A stretch of 32,765 bases of DNA. Source: Akkermansia muciniphila. GTDB taxonomy: Bacteria > Verrucomicrobiota > Verrucomicrobiia > Opitutales > Opitutaceae. The notes under the pieces were generated by a model, which saw nothing but the letters and a program-made list of their open reading frames with translations, searched no databases and was not told where the DNA came from. Each line of letters begins with the position of its first letter. The first letter of the stretch is position 1. The DNA is taken from NCBI GenBank assembly GCA_945898185.1, contig CAMDHP010000015.1, positions 1 to 32,765 of the forward strand, given 5' to 3'. This document shows positions 1-7,721 of this stretch, piece after piece. A program made the translations under genes and the position numbers.

Positions 1-559
1 ATTGAAGACCGCGCCGGCCGCCGCCGTGGCCGCCCGCCTCGTCGCCGAGCAATCCCGTTTGGAAACCGAGAAGGCTGCCGCCGAGCTTGAGAAAGCCCGC
101 GCCGAGGAGACCGCTCTCGCCGCCCGGCGCGCCGCTACCGCCGCCGAGCTTGCCCGTGCCACGGCCGAGCGTGAGACCGCGCTCAAGGCCCAGCTCGCCG
201 CCGCCGAGCTCGAAGCTAGGGCTCTCGCCGATGCGCGCGCCGCCGAGGCCGCCGCCGCAGAGGAAACTCGTCGCGCTGCGCTCGCGAAACTCCAAGCCGA
301 CGAGCAGGCACCCCGTGAAGCCGCCGCCCGCGAGGCCGCCCGCCTCGCCGCCCTCAAGGCCCAGCAAGAGCGCGAGGCTGCGCTCGCGCGGGCCGCCGCG
401 GAGCTCGAGGCCAGCTTGGTGGTCCGCCTAATCCGTTCCCCCGACTACAAACGTCGCAACAATTACTACCAGCAGGTGTTCTCCGAGAATGCCTCCATCC
501 TCAAACAGATCGAAGCGCTAAAGAAATCCGCCGCCGAGCCCGTGCCGGCGACGCCGTAA
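1..559 (+). CDS. Alanine-rich coiled-coil protein, 3' end only
   Basis: The frame is open from the window edge to a TAA at 557-559, so the gene begins upstream. The TTG at position 2 is probably internal. The visible 185 residues are dominated by Ala, Glu, Arg and Leu in long AEL/RAA-type runs, as expected for a continuous alpha-helical coiled coil. The last 45 residues differ: they are less Ala-rich and include RSPDYKRRNNYYQQVFSENA, then a short Pro/Ala tail. No catalytic motif is visible and the function cannot be given. It could be the tail of a periplasmic or cell-envelope coiled-coil protein, but the N-terminus that would show a signal peptide or membrane anchor lies outside the window. 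Confidence 0.75.
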   Translation, partial: LKTAPAAAVAARLVAEQSRLETEKAAAELEKARAEETALAARRAATAAELARATAERETALKAQLAAAELEARALADARAAEAAAAEETRRAALAKLQADEQAPREAAAREAARLAALKAQQEREAALARAAAELEASLVVRLIRSPDYKRRNNYYQQVFSENASILKQIEALKKSAAEPVPATP

Positions 560-911
560 GCCGCGCCATACCCTGCGCATCACACATCCGTTATGTCCTG
601 AACGAACTCAGGAAAATGACTTCCGCTGGGAAGCCGGTTCTGGTAACCTAGGGTTACTGTGGTGTCCGCAGAAAGAAACGGTTCGGAAGAGATCACGGGA
701 GCACGGTAAAGTCGGGCTAATCACGGACCGGGCTTTGAAAACTCTCGGCATTTCGGGGCGATGTGCTGCGAGAAGCAGTCGAGCTTCGGGGCCTATCAGC
801 CGGGGAATCGCCGGGCAACGGTTTGGGGGAAGTGGGTATCTTTGGCGTCGCTTCGATCGGCGAAGGAATACGGATTGAAACTCTGCGTCGCTTGGCACTG
901 ATAGGCCGTCC
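560..911. other. Intergenic region and rapA leader
   Basis: No convincing gene is present; a minus-strand open frame of about 100 codons has no recognisable protein character. Two inverted repeats are visible. One is a tight hairpin at 643-657 (GTAACC TAG GGTTAC). The other is a perfect 10-bp pair, GGCCTATCAG at 790-799 with CTGATAGGCC at 898-907; its right arm ends four bases before the rapA ATG. No clear -35/-10 pair or Shine-Dalgarno was found. Confidence 0.5.
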
Positions 912-3758
912 ATGTCCCTAGGTTTTGTTGGTCAACGTTGCGTCAGTGAGCGTGAACCCGAGCTCGGTCTCGGGCTCGTTGCGGAGCTGGATCGCACCCG
1001 TATCACAGTCGAGTTTCCCGCCACCCGCGAGAAACGCATTTATGCCCGGGGCACTCCGGTTCTGAAGCAGGTTCGCTTCGGCGTCGGCGAAACCGTCGCA
1101 GCGCGCGACGGCACTGCTCTTGTGATCGAGGAGGTAGTCGAGGAAGAAGGCCTGCTTGTTTACGTTAGCGGCGGCTGCCGCCTGCGCGAGGACGTGATCT
1201 CCGATATCACCAGTGTGGGTTCTCCGGTCGAGCGCATCCTTTCCGGCCAGGCGGATCCCATGGAAGTTTTTGAACTGCGCCAGCGCACCTTGCTCGGTCA
1301 GGCGCGTATCCGCCAGTCGGAGGTGCGCGGCTTCCTCGGCGGACGGCTGGAGTTGATTCCGCACCAATTCTACATCCTGCACGAAGTCTCCAACCGCCAG
1401 ATTCCCCGCGTGCTGCTCGCCGACGAAGTGGGCCTGGGCAAGACCATCGAGGCCTGCCTGATCCTGCAACGCATGCTTGTGACTGGCCGGGCCAAGCGCG
1501 CCCTTATCCTCGTGCCGGAGCCCCTAGTGCACCAGTGGTTCGTCGAGTTGCTCCGTCGCTTCAACCAGTGGTTCACCCTCTTCGACGAAGAGCGCTGCGT
1601 GACCTGCGAGGCGGCCGATGCCGGTAAAAATCCGTTCCTCTCCGCCCAACTCGGGCTTTGCGCGGTTGGCTTTCTCGCTGGCAACGCCGCCCGCGCCGAG
1701 CAAGCCGTCGCCGCAGGCTGGGATCTCTTGATTGTGGACGAGGCGCATCACCTCGGCTGGACGCCTGAGGCAGCCAGCCCCGAATACGCACTGGTTGAGA
1801 AACTCACCGCCAAGACTCTCGGCCTGCTTCTCCTCACCGCGACGCCGACCCAGCTCGGTCTCGAAGGCCACTTCGCCCGGCTGCGTTTGCTCGACCCCCA
1901 CCGCTACAACGACCTTGCACGCTACATCGCCGACACCGAGCGCTTTGGGGCGGTCGCGGGAGTGGCGGAGAAACTCGTCGAAGGTAAAAAAATCACCGCC
2001 AAAGACACCGCCACGCTCCGCGAGATTTTTGACCGCGATGCGGAGCGCCTGGCCGAACTGCTCGCCGAACTGGCGATCGGCAAGGACGGCGCACGCGAGG
2101 ATTTATTGCGCACGCTTCTTGATCAGCACGGCACCGGCCGGGTGGTCTTCCGCAACACCCGCGCTGCCATGAGCGGCTTCCCCGTGCGCAAGTATTGCCC
2201 GGCTCCGCTTGAAGGCGCCACGCCGACGCTTCTCACCCGAATCGCCCGCGAGCTCGAGGCCGAGGAGCGCTGCGACATCTCGGAGATTCGCTACGCGTTC
2301 AAGGACGACCCGCGCATCGACTGGCTGGTCTCCTTCCTCAAAAAAACAAGCCCCGCCAAGGTCCTGCTCATCTGCCGCTCGGAGCGTAAACTGCTCGCCA
2401 TTGAAGCGGCGGTGAAGGACCGGGTTAACTTCAAAATTGGTCTCTTCCACGAGGGGCTGCCGCTCGTGGCGCGCGACCGCCAGGCGGCGTGGTTCGCCGA
2501 GCCGGATGGCGCGCAGCTGCTGCTCTGCTCCGAGATCGGCAGCGAGGGGCGCAACTTCCAGTTCGCGCACCACCTCGTGCTTTTTGATCTGCCATTCAAC
2601 CCCGGCATCGTCGAGCAACGCATTGGACGCCTCGACCGTATCGGGCAGACCGAGACCATCCGCGTGCACGTTCCCTACGTCATCGGCGGCGCCGACGAAT
2701 GCGTGGCGGAGTGGTATCACCGCGGCCTCGGCGCACTCGAAACTCCACTGCAGGCGGGTGACGATTACCACGCCGCCTTCAAAGACCACCTGCTCGCGCT
2801 CGCCACTGGCTGCGTCGAGGGACGCGGCCGCACGACGCCGGCCCAGCTCGACGAGTTGGTGGCGGAGACGGCGACCTTCCACACCGCGCTGGCGGCGAAG
2901 TTGAAAAAAGGCCGCGACCGCCTGCTCGAGTTAAACTCCTTCGATCGCGAAGTCGCCGGGCGCGTAATAGAGCGCGTGCGTGCGGCGGATGCGGACCCGT
3001 TTTTGAAACGCTTCCTCGGCGAACTTTTCGACCACTTCGGTGTGCGCGTGAAAGATCATGAAGAAGGCGACGTGTCGCTGGACGCCAACCACGCCTACGT
3101 CGAAGGCTTTCCAAGTATCCCGCGCGACGGCCTGCTCGCGACCTTCGACCGCCGCCGCGCCATCGTGCGCGAAGATATTCGGTTTCTTTCAGCCGACCAT
3201 CCCTTGGTGCAGGACACGATTGATTTGCTGGTGGATTCACCGGCGGGCACGACGGCGTTCTGCACGCTGGAGGCGGCCAAACCCAACCTGTTGCTTGAGG
3301 CGATTTTCGTGCTCGAATCAATATCGGACGGACGCTGGCAGATTGACCGCTTCCTCGCGCCGACGCCGGTGAGGGTGCTGCTCGACATCCACGGACAAGA
3401 CCTGACCTCCGATCCGGACGCGGAAGGCTGGATGGGCGACCTGGAAGATGCGCCGCTGCCGCGCTTCCTTGAGCGCCCTGGATTTAACGCGCACCTTTTG
3501 AAAAATATGGTCGAGGCCGCGACTGAGAAGGCGAAGGCGCTGGCCAAGACGCTCAAGCAAAACGCCCGCGAGGCAGCGGCGGCGGCGCTGACGGCGGAGC
3601 TGCAGAGACTCGTTGATCTCGCGAAGGTAAACGACCACGTGAGCCCGAAGGAGATCGATCTCGCGCGGCGTCAGGTTTTGCAAACCCGCACCGCCATCGA
3701 GCAAGCGCGCCTGCGGCTGGATTCGCTCCGCATGATCGTGGCCGGCACGGACGTGTGA
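912..3758 (+). CDS. rapA: RNA polymerase-associated ATPase RapA (SNF2-type)
   Basis: RapA (HepA) is a Swi2/Snf2 ATPase that binds RNA polymerase and helps recycle it after termination. The 948 residues align in order with the family (about 968 in E. coli). The N-terminal Tudor-like part reads GQRCVSEREPELGLG; Walker A DEVGLGKT is at residues 171-178, DEAH at 276-279, and the TAT box LLLLTATP follows near 305-312. The second RecA lobe has FHEG, LLCSEIGSEGRNFQFA (537-552) and motif VI QRIGRLDRIGQ (569-579). The C-terminal half keeps RapA-specific stretches such as FLAPTPVRVLLD and ends in a helical region. The ATG at 912 gives the family N-terminus; no Shine-Dalgarno is seen, only a possible leader structure. 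The gene stands alone and ends at a strong shared terminator. Identification is secure. Confidence 0.96.
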   Translation: MSLGFVGQRCVSEREPELGLGLVAELDRTRITVEFPATREKRIYARGTPVLKQVRFGVGETVAARDGTALVIEEVVEEEGLLVYVSGGCRLREDVISDITSVGSPVERILSGQADPMEVFELRQRTLLGQARIRQSEVRGFLGGRLELIPHQFYILHEVSNRQIPRVLLADEVGLGKTIEACLILQRMLVTGRAKRALILVPEPLVHQWFVELLRRFNQWFTLFDEERCVTCEAADAGKNPFLSAQLGLCAVGFLAGNAARAEQAVAAGWDLLIVDEAHHLGWTPEAASPEYALVEKLTAKTLGLLLLTATPTQLGLEGHFARLRLLDPHRYNDLARYIADTERFGAVAGVAEKLVEGKKITAKDTATLREIFDRDAERLAELLAELAIGKDGAREDLLRTLLDQHGTGRVVFRNTRAAMSGFPVRKYCPAPLEGATPTLLTRIARELEAEERCDISEIRYAFKDDPRIDWLVSFLKKTSPAKVLLICRSERKLLAIEAAVKDRVNFKIGLFHEGLPLVARDRQAAWFAEPDGAQLLLCSEIGSEGRNFQFAHHLVLFDLPFNPGIVEQRIGRLDRIGQTETIRVHVPYVIGGADECVAEWYHRGLGALETPLQAGDDYHAAFKDHLLALATGCVEGRGRTTPAQLDELVAETATFHTALAAKLKKGRDRLLELNSFDREVAGRVIERVRAADADPFLKRFLGELFDHFGVRVKDHEEGDVSLDANHAYVEGFPSIPRDGLLATFDRRRAIVREDIRFLSADHPLVQDTIDLLVDSPAGTTAFCTLEAAKPNLLLEAIFVLESISDGRWQIDRFLAPTPVRVLLDIHGQDLTSDPDAEGWMGDLEDAPLPRFLERPGFNAHLLKNMVEAATEKAKALAKTLKQNAREAAAAALTAELQRLVDLAKVNDHVSPKEIDLARRQVLQTRTAIEQARLRLDSLRMIVAGTDV

Positions 3759-3792
3759 AGACTGCTTGGTGAAGACGAGCGCATCTGCGTAC

Positions 3793-3826
3793 AAAAAAGC
3801 CGTCTCCCGAACGGAGACGGCTTTTT
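3793..3826. terminator. Bidirectional intrinsic terminator between rapA and efp
   Basis: The GC stem is GCCGTCTCC (3799-3807) paired with GGAGACGGC (3813-3821), with a 5-nt loop. It is flanked by six A (3793-3798) on the left and five T (3822-3826) on the right, so it has a U-tract in both directions. It sits between the convergent stop codons of rapA and efp and can serve both. Confidence 0.9.
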
Positions 3827-3859
3827 AATTTAACGCGATGGACGCGGTCCGGGCGCGAA

Positions 3860-4417
3860 TCAGGCGCGGCCCATGTAAGAGCCGTCGCTGGTGGAGACCT
3901 TGATGAGCTCGCCAACCTTGATGAAGAGGGGAACTTGAACGATCAGGCCGGTCTCCATGGTGGCGGTTTTCTGCACGTTGGAAGCAGTGTCGCCTTTTAC
4001 GCCGTCGGGGCTCTCGGTGATTTTGAGGGTGACGCTGGAGGGCAGCTCGATGGTGAGGGCCTTCTCGTCCACGAAGAGGACGTCCACTTTGCCGTTGGCG
4101 GTGAGGTAGTTCTTGGAGTCGCCAATGAGCTCGGCTGAGAGCTCGACGGTCTCGTAGGTGGTGGGGTCCATGAACGCGTAGCTGTCGCGGTCAACGTAGC
4201 TGAACTCGAGGGTCTTCTTCTCGGTGGGCAGCACCTCGATGTTGTCGGTGGAAGCGAAACGTTGGTCGAGCGCCTTGCCGTAGCGCAGATTGCGCATCTT
4301 GACCTGCACGAAGGCGCGGAGATTGCCCGGGGTGCGGTGCATGGTCTCCATCACGAGATGAGGTTCACCGTTGAATTTAATGACTTGGCCTTTGCGGATG
4401 TCGTTGGCTGAGGGCAT
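3860..4417 (-). CDS. efp: Translation elongation factor P
   Basis: EF-P binds between the ribosomal P and E sites and relieves stalling at consecutive prolines. The product is 185 residues, the usual length. An N-terminal KOW-like domain (MPSANDIRKGQVIKFNGEPH) is followed by two OB-type domains. The C-terminal signature is GDTASNVQKTATMETGLIVQ, then VPLFIKVGELIKVSTSDGSY. The ATG at 4417 was chosen over an upstream in-frame ATG because it gives the canonical N-terminus. The loop that carries the modified residue reads HRTPGNLRAF. The position aligned with E. coli Lys34 is Asn32, so neither beta-lysylation nor the Arg-rhamnose pathway would apply to that residue. The gene is divergent from the ThyX-like gene. 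Confidence 0.95.
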   Translation of the reverse strand: MPSANDIRKGQVIKFNGEPHLVMETMHRTPGNLRAFVQVKMRNLRYGKALDQRFASTDNIEVLPTEKKTLEFSYVDRDSYAFMDPTTYETVELSAELIGDSKNYLTANGKVDVLFVDEKALTIELPSSVTLKITESPDGVKGDTASNVQKTATMETGLIVQVPLFIKVGELIKVSTSDGSYMGRA

Positions 4418-4474
4418 GAGGGGAAGGACGTTGAGGGCTTTGCGGACGATGTTTTGACGATGTAAAAGGTAAAC

Positions 4475-4503
4475 GGGTAACGCCCGCCCCTCAACGGTGT
4501 CAA
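4475..4503 (-). promoter_or_regulatory. Candidate sigma-70-type promoter for efp
   Basis: On the minus strand a perfect TTGACA (+ strand 4498-4503) is followed after 17 bases by TTACCC (4475-4480), a poor -10 match. It lies about 60 bases upstream of the efp ATG. This rests on consensus matching only. Confidence 0.3.
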
Positions 4504-4615
4504 GGATGCTGCCGTTGCCGGGCCCAGTCTTGTCACTATTCCGCCAAACCCGCTTCACCTGCGAAGTTTTCCCTTACCTTTTCCGCGCGCATGGTCCTCC
4601 TTTGTTCTTTTACCG

Positions 4616-5962
4616 ATGCGCATCACTGGCCTCGCCCTAGTTCCCCCGCCTTCCGCCGCCGACTTACCTAAAGTCACGCCCGAGTTGCTAGCCTCCGTGC
4701 TCGCCCGCTACTCGCGCAGTAACGAAGGCATCCACGCCATCCTCGCCAAGGTTGATCCGGCCGATCCGGACGCCTCCATTGATCGCATCCTGAAATTCGT
4801 GGACTACGGCCACGCCTCCATCGGCGGCCTCACCGGCGGCCTCGCGATCGCGCTTGATGACGTCTCGATGTGGCTTGCTTATAAAGTTTTTGAGATCGCC
4901 CAAATGGGCGACGGCCAGGAGTCATCCACGCGTTACATCACGCTCGCGCCCTCCGCGCTGCCGATGCCGGATGAACTGGGCGTGCCCGCTGATCTCGCCC
5001 CGCGTTGGAATGCCGTCATGGCCCGTGCCTTTGCGGCCTACCAAGGCGAATACGACCGGCTCGACGCCCTCGGCGTGGCCGAGCCGCAGCGGGTGCGAGT
5101 GCCGGCCGACGCCAAGCCCGCCATGGTCACTCGCATCCGCAAAAACTACGCCCTGGATCGCGCCCGCTACTTCATTCCGTTTGCCACCCGCACCAACCTC
5201 GCCCTCGTCCAGACCTCGCGCATGTGGGCGCAAACGGTGAAGCACCTCGCATCCCTGCCGCAGCCGGAGGCGCAAGCCGCCGCCGAGCTCATTCGCGGCG
5301 AGTTGCTCAAAATCTCCCCGCGCCTCATGCGCCACAGCCAGGCCGATGCGAGCTACCAGCAACAGGCCGATGTCGAGCTCGCGACCTCGTGCCGCCTTGG
5401 CCTCGAACGTCTCTCGTCCGCGCCGCTTGCCGACGAGACCTGGGTGCAGGTTGACCGCGCCACGCCGCCCTTCCTCGCCGAAGCGCAGACCGTGCCCGAG
5501 GCGCTCTCGGCGCGCGTGAATCGCTACGGTCAGCAAGGCACCGCCACCCGCAGGATGCGGGTCAGCTTCGCTTGGAATAACATGGCGATCGCCGAGCTGC
5601 GCGATCTCAACCGCCACCGCACCGGGCACCGCTACACGCCTTTGATCCAGGCTGGTTTTTACCTGCCACCGGAGATTGCCCACGCCGATCACCAGACCCT
5701 CCTGGATGAACAACTCGCGCTTACCCGCGAACTGCTCGCGCGCGGGTCGCCGGCCTACGTTTACACTTTGTTGCTCGGCGCGCAGACGCCCTTTGAGCAC
5801 TGCACGCAGGGCGACAAGTTTATCTACGAGGCGGAACTGCGCACCGGTCTCGGCGCCCACTTCCGCTATGCCGAGCACCTGAGCGCCGTGCTCGCCGGCT
5901 TTTTCCAACAGGTCCCCGAGGCCCGCGCCTGGGTCGTCGAGGGCACGGCCGAGCCGGAGTAA
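4616..5962 (+). CDS. thyX: ThyX-like flavin-dependent thymidylate synthase, long form
   Basis: ThyX makes dTMP from dUMP using FAD, NADPH and methylenetetrahydrofolate. This 448-residue protein is about twice the usual length and looks like two ThyX-like halves. The N-terminal half has YGHASIGG (64-71), then QESSTRY (101-107), which matches the end of the ThyX motif, and ATRTNLALVQTSRMWAQ (190-206). The C-terminal half has RDLNRHRTGHRY (329-340), which matches the RHR beginning of the motif. Neither half carries the whole RHR-x7-S signature. The ATG at 4616 has no clear Shine-Dalgarno. Family membership is likely. Whether it is an active thymidylate synthase or a divergent relative cannot be decided here; no thyA-type gene is in the window. 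Confidence 0.8.
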   Translation: MRITGLALVPPPSAADLPKVTPELLASVLARYSRSNEGIHAILAKVDPADPDASIDRILKFVDYGHASIGGLTGGLAIALDDVSMWLAYKVFEIAQMGDGQESSTRYITLAPSALPMPDELGVPADLAPRWNAVMARAFAAYQGEYDRLDALGVAEPQRVRVPADAKPAMVTRIRKNYALDRARYFIPFATRTNLALVQTSRMWAQTVKHLASLPQPEAQAAAELIRGELLKISPRLMRHSQADASYQQQADVELATSCRLGLERLSSAPLADETWVQVDRATPPFLAEAQTVPEALSARVNRYGQQGTATRRMRVSFAWNNMAIAELRDLNRHRTGHRYTPLIQAGFYLPPEIAHADHQTLLDEQLALTRELLARGSPAYVYTLLLGAQTPFEHCTQGDKFIYEAELRTGLGAHFRYAEHLSAVLAGFFQQVPEARAWVVEGTAEPE

Positions 5963-6000
5963 CCTTGCAGCAGAGCTTCGATCTTAATTCTATAGCCAAT

Positions 6001-6597
6001 ATGAAACTTGCCGCTGGCATCACGTTTGCCGCTCTTGCGGTTTTGGTGGCCTCCTCCGCTTCCGGCGCTCCCGGCCGCATGGACTCCACCAAGCGCGCCA
6101 CCCAGGTCTCGACGGATCAAAAGGCCATTCTGCCCGACGCAAAACCCATCGAGCGCAATGAAGTCCTCATGGATAAACGCTTCGCGACCGACACCGTGAC
6201 GAAGAACGAAGCCACGGTGGGGGATCGCCGCAGCGCCATCGCGGTCACCGAAACGCGCGACAAGAAAACTTACCCCACTCCCGCGCGCACGGAGTTCGAT
6301 CTCATCGAACGCAAGGAGAGCCCTTGGGCCGGAAAAAAGTCGCGCTACTCCACTGCCGACGACGCCTACCGCACCCAGACTGCGACCCGGTTCCAAGATA
6401 AAATCAGCGACGCCTCGCCAGTCACACGTAACGTTAATCCGGCGATCGACAAGCGCACCACCTTCGACCGCATCAACCGTTTCGTCTTCAAGAAAAACTC
6501 TGACCAGAGCGTTCCTGTGAGCACTGCCGGCAGTGAAAAACCCGCCGCCGACGCCTCGGCGGTGTCCTCGCCGGGAGCCGCCCTGCCTCGACGCTGA
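6001..6597 (+). CDS. Small exported protein of unknown function
   Basis: The 198-residue product starts with a clear signal peptide (MKLAAGITFAALAVLVASSASG), which is why the ATG at 6001 is preferred over a TTG 36 bases upstream. The mature part is hydrophilic and rich in charged residues, Thr and Ser, with many short Lys/Arg/Asp segments (for example NEVLMDKRF and KKTYPTPARTEFDL) and a disordered-looking Pro/Ala tail. No cysteine pair, lipobox or known motif is visible. It lies 38 bases after the ThyX-like gene on the same strand and could be cotranscribed with it. I do not recognise the family. Confidence 0.75.
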   Translation: MKLAAGITFAALAVLVASSASGAPGRMDSTKRATQVSTDQKAILPDAKPIERNEVLMDKRFATDTVTKNEATVGDRRSAIAVTETRDKKTYPTPARTEFDLIERKESPWAGKKSRYSTADDAYRTQTATRFQDKISDASPVTRNVNPAIDKRTTFDRINRFVFKKNSDQSVPVSTAGSEKPAADASAVSSPGAALPRR

Positions 6598-6649
6598 GCT
6601 CTCGGCCAGTCGAACTAGAGGCGGCTTAACTCTGTTCCTTAATCATCGC

Positions 6650-7426
6650 GTGAAACCATTTCGGATCCTGCAATTCAACATGCAGTTCGGCCAAATCTGG
6701 GATGGAGCCGAGCCCGATAAGGCTCCCATCCGTCTGGAAGACACGATCGCCGAGCTGCTGCGTCACGACGCCGATGTGATCAATCTGCAGGAGGTTGAGC
6801 AGTGCAAGGGAGGCGGCGAGCAGATTAATCCGCCGCCCAATTACGAGCGGCTCCGCCAAGCTTTGCCCGGTTACGACGGCCATTTTACTTATCCGAAGGC
6901 CGACCCGCGCGAGCTCCCCTTCGGAATCGGTCTGGCCACGTTTTCAAAAACCCCGCTGAGAGGGCGATTTAGCGAGACGCTGCCCTCGCCGCCGCTAACT
7001 TTTGATTTTCTTGGCACGCCGATGACACCGACCGATCGCCTGCTGATCGGCTCCTGCACGACCATTGAGGGACGGAGTGTCACGCTACTGAATACGCACC
7101 TTCTCGCCTTCTTCATGCTCAGCGCCACTGGGCCCGAGCAGCTCGGCCAGCGTAATCAGGTCGCCGCCCGCCTGCGCGCTGCCGCTGCCGAGGGCGCGAC
7201 GATCTTGACCGGGGATTTTAATGTTCCGGACCACGAGGGCCTCGCCGCCCAGTTCGCCGCCGAGGGCTTTGCCACTGCTGAGGGAAAAGAAGTTACGTGG
7301 CGGCGTATGCCCTACGTTCTCGATCACGTTTTCTACAACTCTCCGCTGCGCTGCATGAACCGCGAAGTCATCCCCACCATGGCCTCCGATCACCACGTGG
7401 TGTTGGCGGATTTTGTCTGGGCCTGA
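6650..7426 (+). CDS. Endonuclease/exonuclease/phosphatase-fold hydrolase
   Basis: The 258-residue product carries the motifs of the EEP (DNase I-like) superfamily in order. They are ILQFNMQ (6-12, metal-site Asn), NLQEVE (45-50, catalytic Glu), NTHL (148-151), TGDFNVPD (187-194), LDHVF (224-228) and ASDHHVV (245-251). Such enzymes cleave phosphodiester or phosphomonoester bonds in nucleic acids, inositol phosphates or sphingomyelin; the substrate cannot be told from these motifs. The GTG at 6650 places the first motif right after the start. Upstream in-frame codons overlap the previous gene and encode a Pro/Arg-rich stretch without homologous character. No signal peptide is seen, so a cytoplasmic location is likely. 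Confidence 0.85.
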   Translation: MKPFRILQFNMQFGQIWDGAEPDKAPIRLEDTIAELLRHDADVINLQEVEQCKGGGEQINPPPNYERLRQALPGYDGHFTYPKADPRELPFGIGLATFSKTPLRGRFSETLPSPPLTFDFLGTPMTPTDRLLIGSCTTIEGRSVTLLNTHLLAFFMLSATGPEQLGQRNQVAARLRAAAAEGATILTGDFNVPDHEGLAAQFAAEGFATAEGKEVTWRRMPYVLDHVFYNSPLRCMNREVIPTMASDHHVVLADFVWA

Positions 7427-7721
7427 GCCGGTGGTTTCATTTCGCGTTCGAATTGAGCCGAATGCCTGACGTAGCAGCTTGCTTGCGCGCGATTTGAAAT
7501 CAAGCGCCGGGCAAGGCTAAATTCCAACGCAACCCTAATCAATCGCGTGCAAGCACGCTTCTACGTCGGACCAAAACGCTCTGAGTTTGAACTTGACCTG
7601 GAACCAGCGACTGGCGGCCGCCTCCCAAACAAATGCCGTAGCGGAGAGCGCCATTCGACCCGGGGCCGAAATAAGTCGCATCGCGCTTCCCGCTACCAGA
7701 ACTTAAAACAGGCACGGCCAA
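7427..7721. other. Intergenic region between convergent genes
   Basis: It separates the EEP-fold gene from ppk1. It holds the inverted pair of short palindromic repeats described separately. I see no gene and no strong rho-independent terminator. Confidence 0.5.
7468..7567. repeat. Inverted pair of REP-like palindromic units
   Basis: The left arm (7468-7494) contains AGCTTGCTTGCGCGCGATT. The right arm (7541-7567) contains AATCGCGTGCAAGCACGCT. They are reverse complements with about three mismatches in 27 positions, separated by 46 bases. The right arm is itself palindromic (GCGTGC AA GCACGC). The same 15-base core recurs at 20730-20744, which suggests a dispersed REP-like family. Confidence 0.65.

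Noticed and set aside
608-913. Minus-strand open frame of 101 codons in the rapA leader
   Set aside because: Arg/Pro/Ser-rich composition without domain character, overlapping the rapA start; looks like chance openness in GC-rich DNA.
2103-2882. Long minus-strand open frame inside rapA
   Set aside because: It is antisense to conserved RapA motifs; its openness follows from the GC3 bias of the real gene.
4922-5908. 328-codon minus-strand frame opposite the ThyX-like gene
   Set aside because: Shadow of the plus-strand gene, whose motifs (QESSTRY, RHR) are real family features.
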